DNA of 64,000 nucleotides from Muraenolepis orangiensis (GCA_027704905.1 CM051021.1:3335727-3399726), one strand, 5' to 3'; counted from the first letter of the stretch, positions 48,775 through 60,729 are shown. Numbers and translations: made by a program. The notes: generated by a model not told the origin, from the sequence alone.

Positions 48775-50215
48775 TAAGTTCATAATAATAATAATAATAA
48801 TACATTCAATTTCATATAGCGCTTTTCTGGACACCCAAGGCGCTTTACAGACATGGTAAAATTGCACTATAGATTCATATAAGACTGATAAAATAGTTGA
48901 CATGTATATATGTTTTTTATAAAAATTAAGATTAAAATGAAAAATAAACAGGAGTGTAATTAAAATTGTAAAGTCATGGGATGGAGGGGGGGGGTGTTTT
49001 AGCAGGGGAAAGCCTGTTTGAAGGATGGTAGGGTGGTTGTTTGAAGGATGGTAGGGTGGTTGTTTGAAGGATGGTAGGGTGGTTGTTTGAAGGATGGTAG
49101 GGTGGTTGTTTGAAGGATGGTAGGATGGTTGTTTGAAGGATGGTAGGGTGGTTGTTTGAAGGATGGTAGGGTGGTTGTTTGAAGGAGGTAGGATGGTTGT
49201 TTGAAGGATGGTAGGGTGGTTGTTTGAAGGATGGTAGGGTGGTTGTTTGAAGGATGGTAGGGTGGTTGTTTGAAGGATGGTAGGGTGGTTGTTTGAAGGA
49301 TGGTAGGGTGGTTGTTTGAAGGAGGGTAGGGTGGTTGTTTGAAGGATGGTATGGTTGTTGCCTGACGGATGTGGTTGGGGAGGGCGTTCCAGAGGGACGG
49401 TGCAGCAACTGAAAAGGCCCTGTCTCCCCAGGTCCGTAGTTCAGTCCTGGGGACTATCAGGCTGTTGGTGTCAGCGGACCTGAGGCGACAGGAAGGAGTG
49501 TGACGAGGGAGGAGGTCCGAGAGGTAGCGACGGGCCATGTTATTACATATAACGTGTGGTAGGAATGAGAGGGTGGGGTCGAGGATGGTGCTTAGGTTGC
49601 GGACATTGGTGGAGGGGGTGACAATGGAACCATCAATGTTGATAGAGAAAGTCTGGGCGGACTGGGTGAAGGAGTTTAGGCCGTCTATGAGTATTTCCGA
49701 TTTATTGCAGTTGAGTTGGAGAAAGTTCTGTTGCATCCATGTTATTATATCAGAAAGGCAGGTGGTGAGGGTGGAGTGGGTGGTTGGCGTGATGGTCTTG
49801 GAGGAGAGGTAAAGTTGTGTGTCGTCCGCATAGCAATGGAAGCGGAGGCCATGGCGGCAGAGAATTTGACACATAGGACAATTATGCATTATATTTCTAA
49901 CAAGTCTCAAAGAACTGAACCAGTGCTCAGGTAAAAGTACAATAAGGTAAAAGTACAATAAGTTGGCAAACTATATATAACAATATCTACAACAATATCT
50001 ACCTAAAAATCTACTTAGACAATCGACTTAGCGCTAGGAGGTAGGATCCGGGTAATGTATGGATTTGAGGTTAAGGAATGTGATGGAGCGTTCCTGTTTG
50101 ACCAGAGGGGTGGGAATGACGATGTCCAGGGTGATAGCCAGATGGTTGGAGATTGTGAGGTCAGTCTTGGTAAGGTTGTGAATGGTGATGCCAGAGGTGC
50201 AGACCACATCTAGTG
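48775..50215 (-). mobile_element. Nimb/I-like LINE, internally deleted, with expanded ORF
   Basis: The 3' end on the minus strand is AGCGCTATATGAAATTG followed by (TTA)n at 48,782-48,801. The frame at 48,999-49,958 contains RT motif FHCYADDTQLYLSSK and CLSDIITWMQQNFLQLN, then RTWGDRAFSVAAPSLWNALP. Endonuclease remnants (ISNHLAITLDIVI-like, in broken frames) are at 50,015-50,215. The centre of RT is missing. Confidence 0.72.
49012..49365. repeat. 23-bp minisatellite inside the LINE coding region
   Basis: About 15 copies of GGATGGTAGGGTGGTTGTTT plus GAA. The seed unit lies in the LINE frame just after NALPNHIRQ (TTIPSFKQ). All three phases are open on the minus strand, so the reading frame survives as a PSFKQPPYHPSNNHPTILQT repeat. 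Confidence 0.93.
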
Positions 50216-50770
50216 TGTGTCCTTTATTAGTATTATAATTATTATCATTTCAAGTTTGTCTTGCGTTACTATGTTACTATGTTAAAATATATATAATAAT
50301 AAACAATAATAAATAAAAATAAAAATCCAATATTTCTATTGCCGTTTTGCAGTCAGGAGAGTGGAAATGGATCACATCACATCATAGAATAACTGATGGA
50401 GATATGGCACAGAGCTGGGTTAGGAATTCAGATAGATCAGAGGGAAAAGAGGGGTTTGGTTTGGGGGGACAGTTTAAAGCAAGATGTTTCAAATAGGGGG
50501 GGTGGATATTAGGGTGCTCTATTTTTATGTTTGCGTACCTCAGCGTTATGCTATTGTCTGCTTCAACTAATGTACACCTTGTAAGTCGCTTTGGATAAAA
50601 GCGTCTGCCAAATGCCCTGAATGTAAATGGATATTGTGCTGGTTTTGATTGTTTTTCTGTGAAATGTTGCTCTGCCACCACTGCGCCCATTCTGGCGGGG
50701 TTGGTCCCTATAGGTGTATCCAGCGGGTGCAGTTTGGTAGAGAGTGAATTATTTGGATGGTTTGTGCCAG
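50216..50770. other. Non-coding with a retroposon tail
   Basis: A TAAGTCGCTTTGGATAAAAG / CGTCTGCCAAATGCC tail at 50,582-50,620 marks a SINE or LINE 3' end. The rest is unrecognised. Confidence 0.5.
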
Positions 50771-51000
50771 GTTTGTGGGGGGTGGGTGGAGTCCCAAGTC
50801 TAGGTCAGGTACCAGGTTCGATCCCCAATGTCTGCAGTGGACCCCCAATGGCTGCAGATGTCCTACAACTAGACGCCTCACTCTCCTTCTCCTTCCCATG
50901 AATGCATCAACAGATTCAAAGCAGGTTACTTTGGATAAAAGTGTCAACTAAAGAAATACTGAATGACTTCATAACAGTGATAACGCTGGATGTTCCCTCC
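50771..51000 (+). mobile_element. tRNA-derived SINE-like copy B
   Basis: Relative of the copy at 60-260: B-box-like AGGTTCGATCCCCAATGTCT, then CAACAGATTCAAAGCAGG, TTTGGATAAAAGTGTC and AATGACTTCATAACAGTGAT. Confidence 0.65.
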
Positions 51001-51665
51001 AGGCACCGTAGAGAGCGTCCTGACGAGTGGCGTCACTGTGTGGTACGGCAACACCACTGGGCAGGACAAGAAAGCCATCCAGAGGTTCCTGAGGACAGCG
51101 GAAAAGATCATCGGGTGTGCACTTCCATGCATTGAGGAGACTGCTGATATAACTGCCTACTGCTGCTCACTACCTGTATACTTACCTGTGTACTTGTATA
51201 CTTACCCGTGTATATATATATTTACCTATAATTCTGCACATATCACACATCTTACTAAACCTCTGTACATTATATATTACCATGCACCTTACTGCAACAT
51301 TTGCACTCTGGTTAGATGCTAAATTATTTTCGCTGTACTGTACTGTCAATGACAATAAGATTGAATCTAATCTAATCTATTCTTTAGGATCAGATGTCAG
51401 AAGAAGGCCATCTTCATCACAATGGACTGCAACCACCCTGGGCTCCATCTCTTCTCCCACCTACCGTCCGGTCGCCAGTTCCACAGCATCCGTACAAGGA
51501 CTACCAGCCATCAGTCACTTTATTGTCCTTTTTATGTTCATTTTTATTGTGTATAGTATTTATATTTTTATAGTAGTGTTTTCAAAAATTCATGCTGCAG
51601 GAGGGAATGGAGAGAATGCATTCCATTGTATTTGTTGCATTTGGCAAATAAAAATCTTGAATCTC
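51001..51665 (+). mobile_element. LINE C-terminal fragments with an inserted LINE tail
   Basis: GTVESVLTSGVTVWYGNTTG and KAIQRFLRTAEKIIGCALP (51,001-51,138) and, after an insert, KKAIFITMDCNHPGLHLFSH with LPSGRQFHSIRT (51,390-51,510) belong to one L2/Rex1-like RT C-terminus. The insert at about 51,139-51,385 is a LINE tail ending TTGAATCTAATCTAATCTA, the same family as 1590-1810. Confidence 0.7.
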
Positions 51666-51851
51666 AAAGAACAATATTACTCTCAATAAAACCCATCTAA
51701 AGATGGGTGATAAGTCCTCGATGACATCTCACATAACCCTGATTTAAATTACCTGGCTCGATGGTAAAGTTTATGGGTGACATGACAAGTTTCTCCAGGC
51801 ACTTCATGTCAATGGGTGTTAAAGCCACTGGACCATAATCAATGAGACCTG

Positions 51852-52192
51852 TGTTACGCCCCAACGAGATCGGTGAGCCATAAGCGAACCCAAAAGAAGA
51901 GAGACACGAAGACTAAAAACGGAAAAATGTCTTTACTAAATATATATCCACAAACACAAAAAAACAACTAGGCAGGGTCGGACAGGTTACGTAGCGCGAC
52001 GCGGTCGGAGCTGGAAAACGTTGGTTCTCGTGTAGTAGGGAGCCCAAAGGTTTTCAATAACCAAGCACCCGACGTCGGTCTTCTGCAGCCTAAAGAAGGG
52101 TAGATCCCAGGTGTTCATTAGCCTCAGCAGGCCTGATTATGATGGGCAACACCTGGGATCGATTAGAGCGTGGGGGGGGGGGGGGCACAACA
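51852..52192 (-). repeat. 3' LTR of the gypsy element
   Basis: 341 bp, TG...CA ends, with a homopolymer G run at 52,171-52,185 and a purine-rich tract (GAGGGGAGG on the plus strand is downstream; minus strand GGGGGGGATAC adjoins the LTR). Confidence 0.8.
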
Positions 52193-53501
52193 GTATCCCC
52201 CCCTGAGGGGAGGCACCGGGTTCTCCCGATAGAAGTCGTCCAGCAAGGACGGGTCTACGAGATAGGAAGGGGGCACCCAGCTCGAAGCCCTCCCAATCCA
52301 CTAGGTACTGGAACCCCCGTCCCCAGCGGCGGACAGGGAGGAGCTTACGGACCGACCACACAGGATCTCCATCGGCCAGGACCCGGGGAAGCGGAGGAGC
52401 TGAAACAGGGGGAGACAAGGGACTGGAGGCCACGGGTTTCAGCTGGGACACATGAAACATGGGGTGAACCCTGAGAGCCGGAGGGAGAACCAAACGCACC
52501 GCATAGGGGTTAATGACACGATCCACAGTGTAGGGACCAACGTACCGGGGATTCAACTTCCGAGTTGACGTCTGGGAGGTCTGGAGGGGCAGGTCCCGAG
52601 CCAACAGCCAAACCCTCTGGCCAGGCTGGTAGACGGGGACAGGCACCCTCCCTGATCCTGACCAAGTGGTACGCATTACGAAGGTCCAATTTCGTGAACA
52701 CCCAAGCATGCGTGAGTGGCTCGAAAGTGGAACTAAGAAGTGGCAGGGGGTACTTATTCTTCACCGTGATGTCGTTCAGTGCCCAGGCCACCGTCCTTCT
52801 TAGCCACGAAGAAGAAGCCCGCTGCGAGGGGCGAAGACGACATAGTAGACATTGTAGAGCCGCCTCTTGGGGGCGGCCCCAGGAAGGAGGTCGATGGGAC
52901 AATCATAAGGCCGGTGAGGGGGGAGTGAGAGGGCTCTGTCCTTACTAAACGCCAGAGAGAGGTCGTGATACATGTGAGGCACCCCAGTGGTATCTGGCGG
53001 AGAGGACACAGGCCTGGAACCGCTGGACAGAGACAGGGCAGAACGACAGGTAGCGTGACAAGCTGTACTCCACTCCAAGACCCGCCCAGACACCCAGGAG
53101 ATGTGAGGGTCGTGCCTCTCCAGCCAGGGTCTACCCAACACTAGAGGCGCCGTGGGGGCGTGCAAAACAAAGAAACAAATGGACTCCAGAGTGATTTCCC
53201 GAAAGAGTGAGTGTGAGAAGGTCAGTAGCGTGCGTAATTGTACCCAAAGAATGCCCGTCAATGGCCCGAGGAGAGAGGGTGCGATCTAAAGCCACCAAAG
53301 GGACCCCCGCCTGGCGGGCTAGAGTAACATCAAGCAGACACTCGTCTGCACCCGAGTCTATGAGAGCGCCAACAGACCGGAACCTGGGGCTGGATATGTG
53401 CGGATGGCTAACGCGTCCAGAGAGCGCTGGATGGATGCTAGGGCTTCGGACAACCACCTCAACAACCACCACCGGATCGATTAGAGCGTGGGGGCACAAC
53501 A
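51852..53501 (-). mobile_element. Ty3/gypsy LTR retrotransposon, heavily deleted
   Basis: Bounded by TGTTACGCC and GGGGCACAACA, with a 5-bp target duplication ACCTG (51,847-51,851 and 53,502-53,506). The 3' LTR is 51,852-52,192; the 5' LTR is reduced to about 29 bp (53,473-53,501), identical to the LTR's outer end apart from the length of the G run. Internal pol pieces on the minus strand are: protease (ALIDSGADECLLDVTLARQ; LVLGRPWLERHDPHISW), RT (YPLPLLSSTFEPL, VFTKLDLRNAYHLVRIREG) and integrase C-terminus (YQPGQRVWLLARDLPLQ, LNPRYVGPYTVDRVINPYAV). Gag and most of pol are gone. Confidence 0.85.
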
Positions 53502-54360
53502 ACCTGTTCTTAGTCTTTTGATTGGTTGTCTTTTTGAAGCACAATGGGATGACAGACTGTTGCAGTGATGCGTTAAAGATGTCTGGGAGAACAGGAGCCA
53601 GCTGGTCAGCACAGGTGAAGACGTGGGATGGAATTCCGTCTGAGCCGGCTGCTTTCCCTCCATTGACCCTCCTAAAGGTTCTGCGGACCTCGGACTCGGA
53701 CAGTTGTAGAACGTAGTCTACTTGGTGAATGTCCAATTTGTTGGTCGGCTCTGAGTTCCCCCTTTCAAAGCAAGTGTAAAACGTGTTCAGCATTTCTGGT
53801 AGGTTGGGGTCGTTGTTGGTGACCCTGAGCTCCCCTTGTAGTTGGAGAGGACCCTCAGACCTTGTCACATACGTCTGGTGTCAGAGCCCCCGAACTGTAA
53901 TCCCAGTTTGCTTTTTTTCCAATGATCCCTTCTTGATTGCTTTTCTGAGTTCATACTTGGCCTTCTTGTAGTGGTCGGAGTCGTCTGTTGTGAAAGCGGT
54001 ACTCCGTTCCTTTAGTTTATTCCGTATGTCAGCATTCATCCATGGTTTGCGGTTCGGGAATGAGCAAACACACCTGGTGGGGATGCATTCTTCCACTTGC
54101 CTGTTAATGTATAATGTGACATGATTTGCATACACACATTGGTCAATGGTCTTGAATACACTCCAGTCCATGATTTCCAGCCCAGGGGAGGGAGTAGAAG
54201 CACAGAGGCGTGGTCTGATTTCCAGAAAGCCGGGCCGTGCTGAATGGTGGTACAGCAGTGAACAAGAGCTCTGTGCTGTGCTGTTGCTGTGTCTTGTCGG
54301 ACATGAGATGTGGCATGAGATGGCATTAGTTCTTCTTTCAGCCACCAGTTTCAAGGAGAA

Positions 54361-55315
54361 TTGATAACATTATGTAGGCGTGGTCAATATGAAACATACT
54401 GCGTGAGTTTAATATCCATTTCACTAGTAAAAACCGCGGGGCATTCCAACTTCTTGTCAGCACTTCAAAAAAAAACAATATATATATTATTTAACTCCGA
54501 AATGATCAAAACACTGTTCTTAATTCACTTCATACGTCAATGAAATGAACAATCAACTAAATTCAAACAAAGGTGTTAAGATAATGATCCAAATATTATA
54601 TTAAACTGCCCAACATTTAGTGACAAACAGACAGCACCTTGCCTGCACACCAAGTCTCTTCTACAATAAGAAACAAAGGTTAGAATGAACACATTCATAT
54701 AAAGCTTCATTTGATGAACAACATATATGTTCATTCGATTTTTTTAAAGCAGAATTCAACAATTGAGTTGGCCGGTGTGCAACAATATTGGCAATATCCA
54801 ACCGGTCTTCAGTGCGAAAAAGGTTGAGGAACCCTGCATTAGATCAGATGTATTGATATAGCAATTGTTTGATCTTTCTTGGTGTTAAGAGTAGTAGTAG
54901 TAGTAATAGTTATGTCAGTATGCCTCCAGAGGTGAAATTCAAATAAGACGATCTCTAGTAGTGTTTACTAGAGATTGTAGTGTGATGTAGTGTGGCATTG
55001 TATTGTGCTTGTGACCTCAGGACAACTTATTCACCTCCATACATATACCTAACCTTCAAACTGTGACAAAGGACTAACCTCATGGAACATGGCTACATCT
55101 TTAGGCCTCATGGCTTTGGGGTTCCCCAGGTGGTGGATCTAAAACACAAGGACACAATGAGGAATACTTAGAAAAAAACAATCAATCCCTTCAACCAGCC
55201 ATCATATAGACTGAATACAGAAAATAGACAATGACAAAGAAAAATACTTGAGATGTTTGTACGTAAGTTCGGTTTGGAGGCCTTTTAAAAGCTACACTAT
55301 TATAATATATGGAGG
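54361..55315. other. No gene recognised
   Basis: AT-rich DNA with small microsatellites ((TAG)n near 54,890). GTTGAGGAACCCTGC at 54,823-54,837 resembles a hAT terminus, but its partner was not found. Confidence 0.4.
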
Positions 55316-55440
55316 GCGGTAGTAGTCTGTCTGTCTGTCGGAACTTGGCTTGGGAACCGGCAGGTCGCCATTTCAAGTCCCTGAAACACCTGGGCACTGC
55401 GGAGGTGCCCTTGAGCAAGGCACCAACAACAGAAGGTCCA
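55316..55440 (+). mobile_element. tRNA-derived SINE fragment
   Basis: CTTGGCTTGGGAACCGGCAG, TCGCCATTTCAAGTCCC and GTGCCCTTGAGCAAGGCACC match the SINE at 31,677. Its 5' A-box region is replaced by a CTGT repeat. Confidence 0.7.
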
Positions 55441-55739
55441 GTTGTGATAGACATGGTTTGCCACTGCTGACCATACACTATAAAACTATTCACATTGTGT
55501 TATATGTAGAATGCAGCCTATGTCATGAAGGCGTTCAGCCACCAGAGGGCGCAGCAGAATTATGACGTCCTGTCCACATTTGCAGTTTGCCCAACTTTCA
55601 ATTATTTGGTAACAGCTGACAGTTGGTTTTTTGTTCAGCTTTTATGAAGTTATTTGCATGATTTCAAATAACTTCACTAACTTCAAATACCTTGATTTGC
55701 ATGATGCATGTCATTATCATTAGTGTTATAATGATTATT

Positions 55740-55740
55740 T

Positions 55741-55810
<70 letters not shown>
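55740..55810. repeat. (TAG)n and (AAT)n microsatellites
   Basis: GTAGTAGTAG to about 55,779, then AATAATAAT to 55,809. Confidence 0.95.
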
Positions 55811-55811
<1 letters not shown>

Positions 55812-56055
55812 TTATGATAATGGATCATTTGGAGAGATATTGTAGTAGCCTTTAAAATGATCTGTTGGCGCACTGCACTGCCTGGCGAATTAGTAAAAGG
55901 CTGTTAGAATGAAGTAGGACCAAATCTGACCTCAAAACAAACACAAACCTCTTCAAACTGCGCACTTTTGAGCCCAGTTTCCCAGCTGGTGTCCGCAGCT
56001 GGAGCAGTCTTACCGGGGACGCCACTTCTGGCTCTTCTTGGAGGCATCTCGGTTG

Positions 56056-56370
56056 ATATAGCTCAGATATAACCCGTGCTACAGCCTCAGCTTGTAGATA
56101 TAACCCGCGCTACAGCCTCAGTTTGTAGATATAACCCGTGCTACAGCCTCAGTTTGTAGATATAACCCGCGCTACAGCCTCAGTTTGTAGATGTAACCCG
56201 CGCTACAGCCTCAGTTTGTATATATAACCCGCGCTACAGCCTCAGTTTGTATATATAACCCGTGCTACAGCCTCAGTTTGTAGATGTAACCCGCGCTACA
56301 GCCTCAGTGTGTAGATATAACCCGTGCTACAGCCTCAGCTTGTAGATATAACCCGTGCTACAGCCTCAGT
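56056..56370. repeat. 31-bp minisatellite hosting a SINE
   Basis: About ten copies of TAGATATAACCCGCGCTACA plus GCCTCAGTTTG. It resumes at 56,675-56,715 after the SINE. Confidence 0.95.
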
Positions 56371-56674
56371 CTCAGGGGCGGCAGTATAGCTCAGGAGGTA
56401 GAGCGGTCGCCTCACAACCGGAAGGTTGCTGGTTTGATCCCCCGGCTCCTCCTAGCAAAACCTGTCGAGGTGTCCTTGAACAAGACAGCCTAACTGCGCC
56501 TAACGTGCTGGCTGTCCTTGCATGGCTGACTCCGCCGTTGGTGGTTGAATGGGTGAATGTGATGCTTGACTTGTAAAGCGCTGTGTCAAAAAAGCATCCA
56601 TCACACACACACACACTTACACAATGTAAAGCGCTTTGGTGGCTGGTGTCTTGAAAAGCGCTGATAATATATAT
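56371..56674 (+). mobile_element. tRNA-derived SINE inserted in the 31-bp array
   Basis: A box TAGCTCAGGAGGTAGAGCGG and B box GGTTTGATCCC. The 3' part has TGTAAAGCGCTTTGGTGGCT. It is flanked by an 11-bp direct repeat ACAGCCTCAGT (56,360-56,370 and 56,675-56,685), the target-site duplication. Different family from the SINE at 31,677. Confidence 0.87.
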
Positions 56675-56715
56675 ACAGCCTCAGTTTATAGATATAACTT
56701 GCGCTACAGCCTGGA

Positions 56716-57630
56716 GTTTTGCACAGTCTACGCTAGGTTGTCAAACAGCGTCTCTAGGTGACAGCGTTGCTCATGGCAACAGCTCTGGAAGGGCGCCGCA
56801 CTACGGGACTTCCGGGTGTGTGAAGGACAAAATGTTTCTTATAACACAAACATACATAACAATATGTTAAATATACTGTAGTCACTATATATGTCTCTTA
56901 TAACACAAACATACATAACAATATGTTACATATACTGTAGTGACTATATATGTCTCTTATAACACAAACATACATTATACCTTCACCCTCAAAAATGTGT
57001 ATTTTACTCCATAATTCTGAAATACACACAAACTTAATCTCAAAGATGGTCCTAATGGATTAGCTAATCCAGATAGCACTAGACAGAGATGGGAACAAGA
57101 CTTACAGACAGATAATGAAGAAGAAAGCATTCATGTTCTTCTAACCTTAAACACATGTGGTCAGTTTAAGATGGTGCTTAGGATCTGTGATGGCTTCAAC
57201 AACAATATAGTAGCCAGAGGGAATGGGACGCACCCCAACATCTTTAAACAAACACAGTCCTATTTACAACACAAATGGATTTATTCTCCTTTAAATACAA
57301 ACAGAAAGTTCACCGTTCCAATTTCAATGAAATAACAAAACTCATTCCAATCCCTCCAATCTATTAAAGTGATTTATTTCTTACTTCTAGCTGCTTCTTT
57401 CTGCTTGTTAGTGGTACACACACTGTGTCCCTCCCCAGGCCTGCCAGCACTCACCTGGCCCGCATTACCTGCTAATTAACCTATTTAAAGGAAACAGTTC
57501 AGAGCAATGGCCCCCAGGGGGCGCCACCATACACAATATGTTTCTAATGTCCTAATAGTTTATACAATCATTCATATTTCATTCAAACATCATGATCAGA
57601 ACTCAATAACATCCAATAGTATTAATTTGG
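56716..57630. other. Non-coding; short tandem and L1-like scrap
   Basis: A 68-bp unit (ATAACACAAACATACATAAC) occurs about 2.5 times at 56,840-56,980. 57,040-57,180 can be read as L1-like (RWEQDLQTDNEEESIHVLL). No host gene. Confidence 0.45.
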
Positions 57631-57639
57631 CTCCAACAG

Positions 57640-57759
57640 TCTGTGTGTGAGTGTGTGCGTGCGTGTGTGTGTGTGTGCGTGCGTGTATTTCTATGTGTGT
57701 GTGTGTGTGTGCGTGTGTGTAGTTCTATGTTTGTGTGTGTGTGCATGCGTGTTTGTATT

Positions 57760-57806
<47 letters not shown>

Positions 57807-58048
57807 ATGTGTATTTCTATGTGTGTGTGTTTGTGCTAGGTGTGTGGACAGTGGTGGTGGTGTGGAGTGTTTCTATGTGTGTGTGCACATGTGTGTGCGT
57901 GCACGTGTTTGTGTATTTTTATGTGTCTGTGTACTTGCGTGTGTGTATTTATATGTGTGTGTGTGTGTGTGCATGCGTGTGCTTGTATTTATGTGTGTGT
58001 GCGTTATTGTGTGTGTGTATTTCTATGTGTGTGTGCGTTGTGTGGTAT

Positions 58049-58091
<43 letters not shown>

Positions 58092-58163
58092 TTCTATGTG
58101 TGTGTGCGTTTGTGTGTTTTCTATGTGGTGTGTGTGTGTGTGTGTGTGTGTGTATTTCTATGT
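57640..58163. repeat. (GT)n-rich microsatellite
   Basis: (GT)n with repeated GTATTTCTATGTGTG interruptions. The Cys/Val-rich frames are artefacts. It adjoins the 3' end of the TRIM pseudogene. Confidence 0.96.
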
Positions 58164-58169
58164 GTGTTG

Positions 58170-59904
58170 CTAAAAGCGACAAAGAGAGACTGAGGAACCA
58201 TAACCCTCCCATACCCTAAACCCAGGGAGGAGGTCCTCCTGGGTGAATGTGGACTAGAAGGTGTGGATGAGTTTCAGTGTGTCTGAGGACCCTCCTCCAT
58301 CTGGGGTCACTGTAGAAGGACAGAGTGCCAGCAGGCCGGTCCACATACACTCCTACTCTGTTAGAGGGGCGGAGACGTATGACTGTTCCACTACCGTTGT
58401 AATAGACAGAGTAGCCATCTTTAGAACAATAAAGATTCCAGGACTTGTTGTTCCCTCCCTCTACCTCCCAGTAACAGCGGTCAGTCAGACCCTCTCTACA
58501 CAACACCTGGGGCCAGGAGTCAAATCTCTCCGGGTGATCAGGATACGACTTATTTCTAACCCACTTCATCTTCCTGTTGTCCTCAGACAGAGAGAGTTCT
58601 CTGTGGGCTGTGTTTGGGTCCAGTGTGAGTTCACACTCATCTGATGGGAGAGAAGGAAAGACATGATGAGTCTACACAGAAATATTTCTGATGAGGTCAT
58701 CAAGATATATATGTTTCAATATGGTGGAAGTGGTGTGTATTTAGTACACACCACTGTTCCAGTGTTTTCTCTCCAGCAGTACTGGAGTGTAAGACACTTA
58801 CATTCCTTTAGAGTCGACCTCAGGTCAGGCAGCTTCTTAATCTCCATGCAATTCTTTACAGCTGGTTTCAGGTCAGGTAGCTTCTTAATCTCCATGTCCA
58901 GTTTCTCCTTCAGCTGATCCAGGGATCTCCTCAAGGTCCCTACGTATGACGGAGGAGGAGAGACCTCCACCCTGGTCCAGTCCCTGGTGTCTGGAGGATT
59001 CTTCACGGATCTGAAGCTCTGGAGGAAGTGGAGGTGGTCTTCAGTGTGTGAGAACTGCTTCACCTCTGAGCTCTTATTGGTCAGATCGAACTCTGCTCCA
59101 GCTCTTTGATGAGGCCTTCAGCTTGTCTCTCTATGGATTTCAGTTTCTCTTGAACCATTTGGTTGAGATCATCCCAACACTTTTCAATGCAGCGCATCAG
59201 AGCGGCGAGGACCTGCTCACCATTGGCTAGCTCTTTGTCTGTGTCTGCTTTGCTGAGCTTTACTGCGTCTATGATCTCCTGAACCTTTCTTTTTCTCTCC
59301 TGGATCATCTGCTGAATTTCAGACTCTATCTTCCCCAGCTGGGCCATCTTCAGCTCATATTCCTCCTTTAGAGGTACTACATGATGGTACTTGTGGTCCG
59401 TCTTTGTACAGAACTGACACACAGACACCTGTTCAGTCTGGCAGAAGAGCTCCAGAAGTTGATAATTGTGTTTCTTACACATCCTGTCTTCCAGACGGTC
59501 CTGAGGCTCCACCAGCATATTCAGGCCTGCGACTCTCTGATGTGGCTCCAGGTGGGAGTGGCAGTAAGAGATAAGACACACTAGGCAGGACTTGACAGCC
59601 TTCAGCTGGGTCCCGGTACAGACGTCACAGGGAACTTCTCCTGGTTCAGCACAAGGCTGCTCTTTGACCGTCTAAACTGACCAACCATCTCTGATAAGAG
59701 GGTATTGGCCCATAGATTGGGTCTTGTGTGGAAAAGCTTGTTGCAAAACAGGACATTTGAACTGGACCTGGTCATCCCAGAACGTGGTGATACAGGCTCT
59801 ACAAAAGTTGTGTCCACATGGTGTGAAAACTGGACTGTTGAACACATCCAGACAGACGGGACAGGAAAGTTCTCCTCAGACCAGGAAGAGTTAGCAGAGG
59901 CCAT
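58170..59904 (-). pseudogene. Fish TRIM (RING-B-box-coiled coil-PRY/SPRY), decayed
   Basis: TRIM proteins of this build are RING E3 ubiquitin ligases, and fish-expanded families act in antiviral defence. Exon 1 spans 59,904-58,802 and exon 2 58,640-58,170, with a normal donor GTAAGT and acceptor ATCAG. Start MASANSSWSEENF. The RING (CPVCLDVF, CGHNFCRACI, then CNKLFHTRPNLW) needs two frame changes, both at T-rich runs. Then CAEPGEVPCDVCTGTQ and the B-box (CKKHNYQLLELFCQTEQVSV, CQFCTKTDHKYHHVV) follow another shift. The coiled coil is YELKMAQLGKIESEIQQMIQ onward. A further shift at LEQSS/LEQ-FDLTNKSS leads to TEDHLHFLQSFRSVKNPPDT. The PRY part is ECELTLDPNTAHRELSLSED; SPRY is missing about 30 residues between CYWEVE and NNKSWNLYC, then has a frameshift and an in-frame TAG. 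A finTRIM or TRIM16/25-like fish family fits best. Confidence 0.82.
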
Positions 59905-60104
59905 TCCTACAAAACATTGTTGAATAAGTAAAAAACGCAATTTTTTAAAACGTATTACAATGGTTATATTTGTTTATATATTAGTGATGGTGTAGCGTAC
60001 ACGCACTACTCACCTTATAACGCTGTCCACCATTGAATTTGAAAAAGGCTTGTTTCCTTTGGTTCAAAGAGAGGAACTGTCTCTCACCGCGTCAAGTCAC
60101 AAAA

Positions 60105-60232
<128 letters not shown>

Positions 60233-60497
60233 AGTTTAAAAACATTATTTTTTATAACAAATTAAAGTGTTTAGACAACGGATTAAACTTGTTCTTGTGT
60301 TCCTATATTTGTATATATCGCGCATTGCTGCTCAGGTTTTGGTTTTACCGGATAGTTATATTTCTTATAGGCTATGCCGTCTAGGCTTCACCTTACGGGC
60401 TTGAATCGTGTGCACTGAAAATTTCAGCAATGTACGTGGGCCCCGCCCCTTGTTTCCTCATTCCCTACCTCCCTCCTTCCTTACCTGCCTTCTTCCC

Positions 60498-60499
<2 letters not shown>

Positions 60500-60577
<78 letters not shown>

Positions 60578-60591
60578 TGAGAGCGAGAGAG

Positions 60592-60650
<59 letters not shown>
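60500..60650. repeat. (GA)n microsatellite with GAGC interruptions
   Basis: GA run with GAGCGAGA and GAGCAAGA interruptions. Arg/Glu frames are artefacts. Confidence 0.97.
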
Positions 60651-60654
<4 letters not shown>

Positions 60655-60729
60655 ATTTTAGAAAAATGACTCTTTCACAAGCATAAAGTCACGAACATAA
60701 TGTCACAACTCCATAGAAAAAACGAATTG

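Larger units (their letters stand above)
51770..54360 (-). mobile_element. L2-type LINE fragment split by an LTR element
   Basis: Minus-strand pieces: 53,881-54,354 (FPNRKPWMNADIRNKLKERS, KKAKYELRKAIKK), 53,507-53,868 (VLQLSESEVRRTFRRVNGGK, CADQLAPVLPDIFNASL) and, beyond the LTR element, 51,770-51,846 (YGPVALTPIDMKCLEKLVM). Several frameshifts. It is the same family as 3416-4735. Confidence 0.75.

Noticed and set aside
56385..56460. Possible genuine tRNA gene (A and B boxes present)
   Set aside because: No cloverleaf could be drawn with a proper acceptor stem; it continues into a SINE body and tail and has a target-site duplication.
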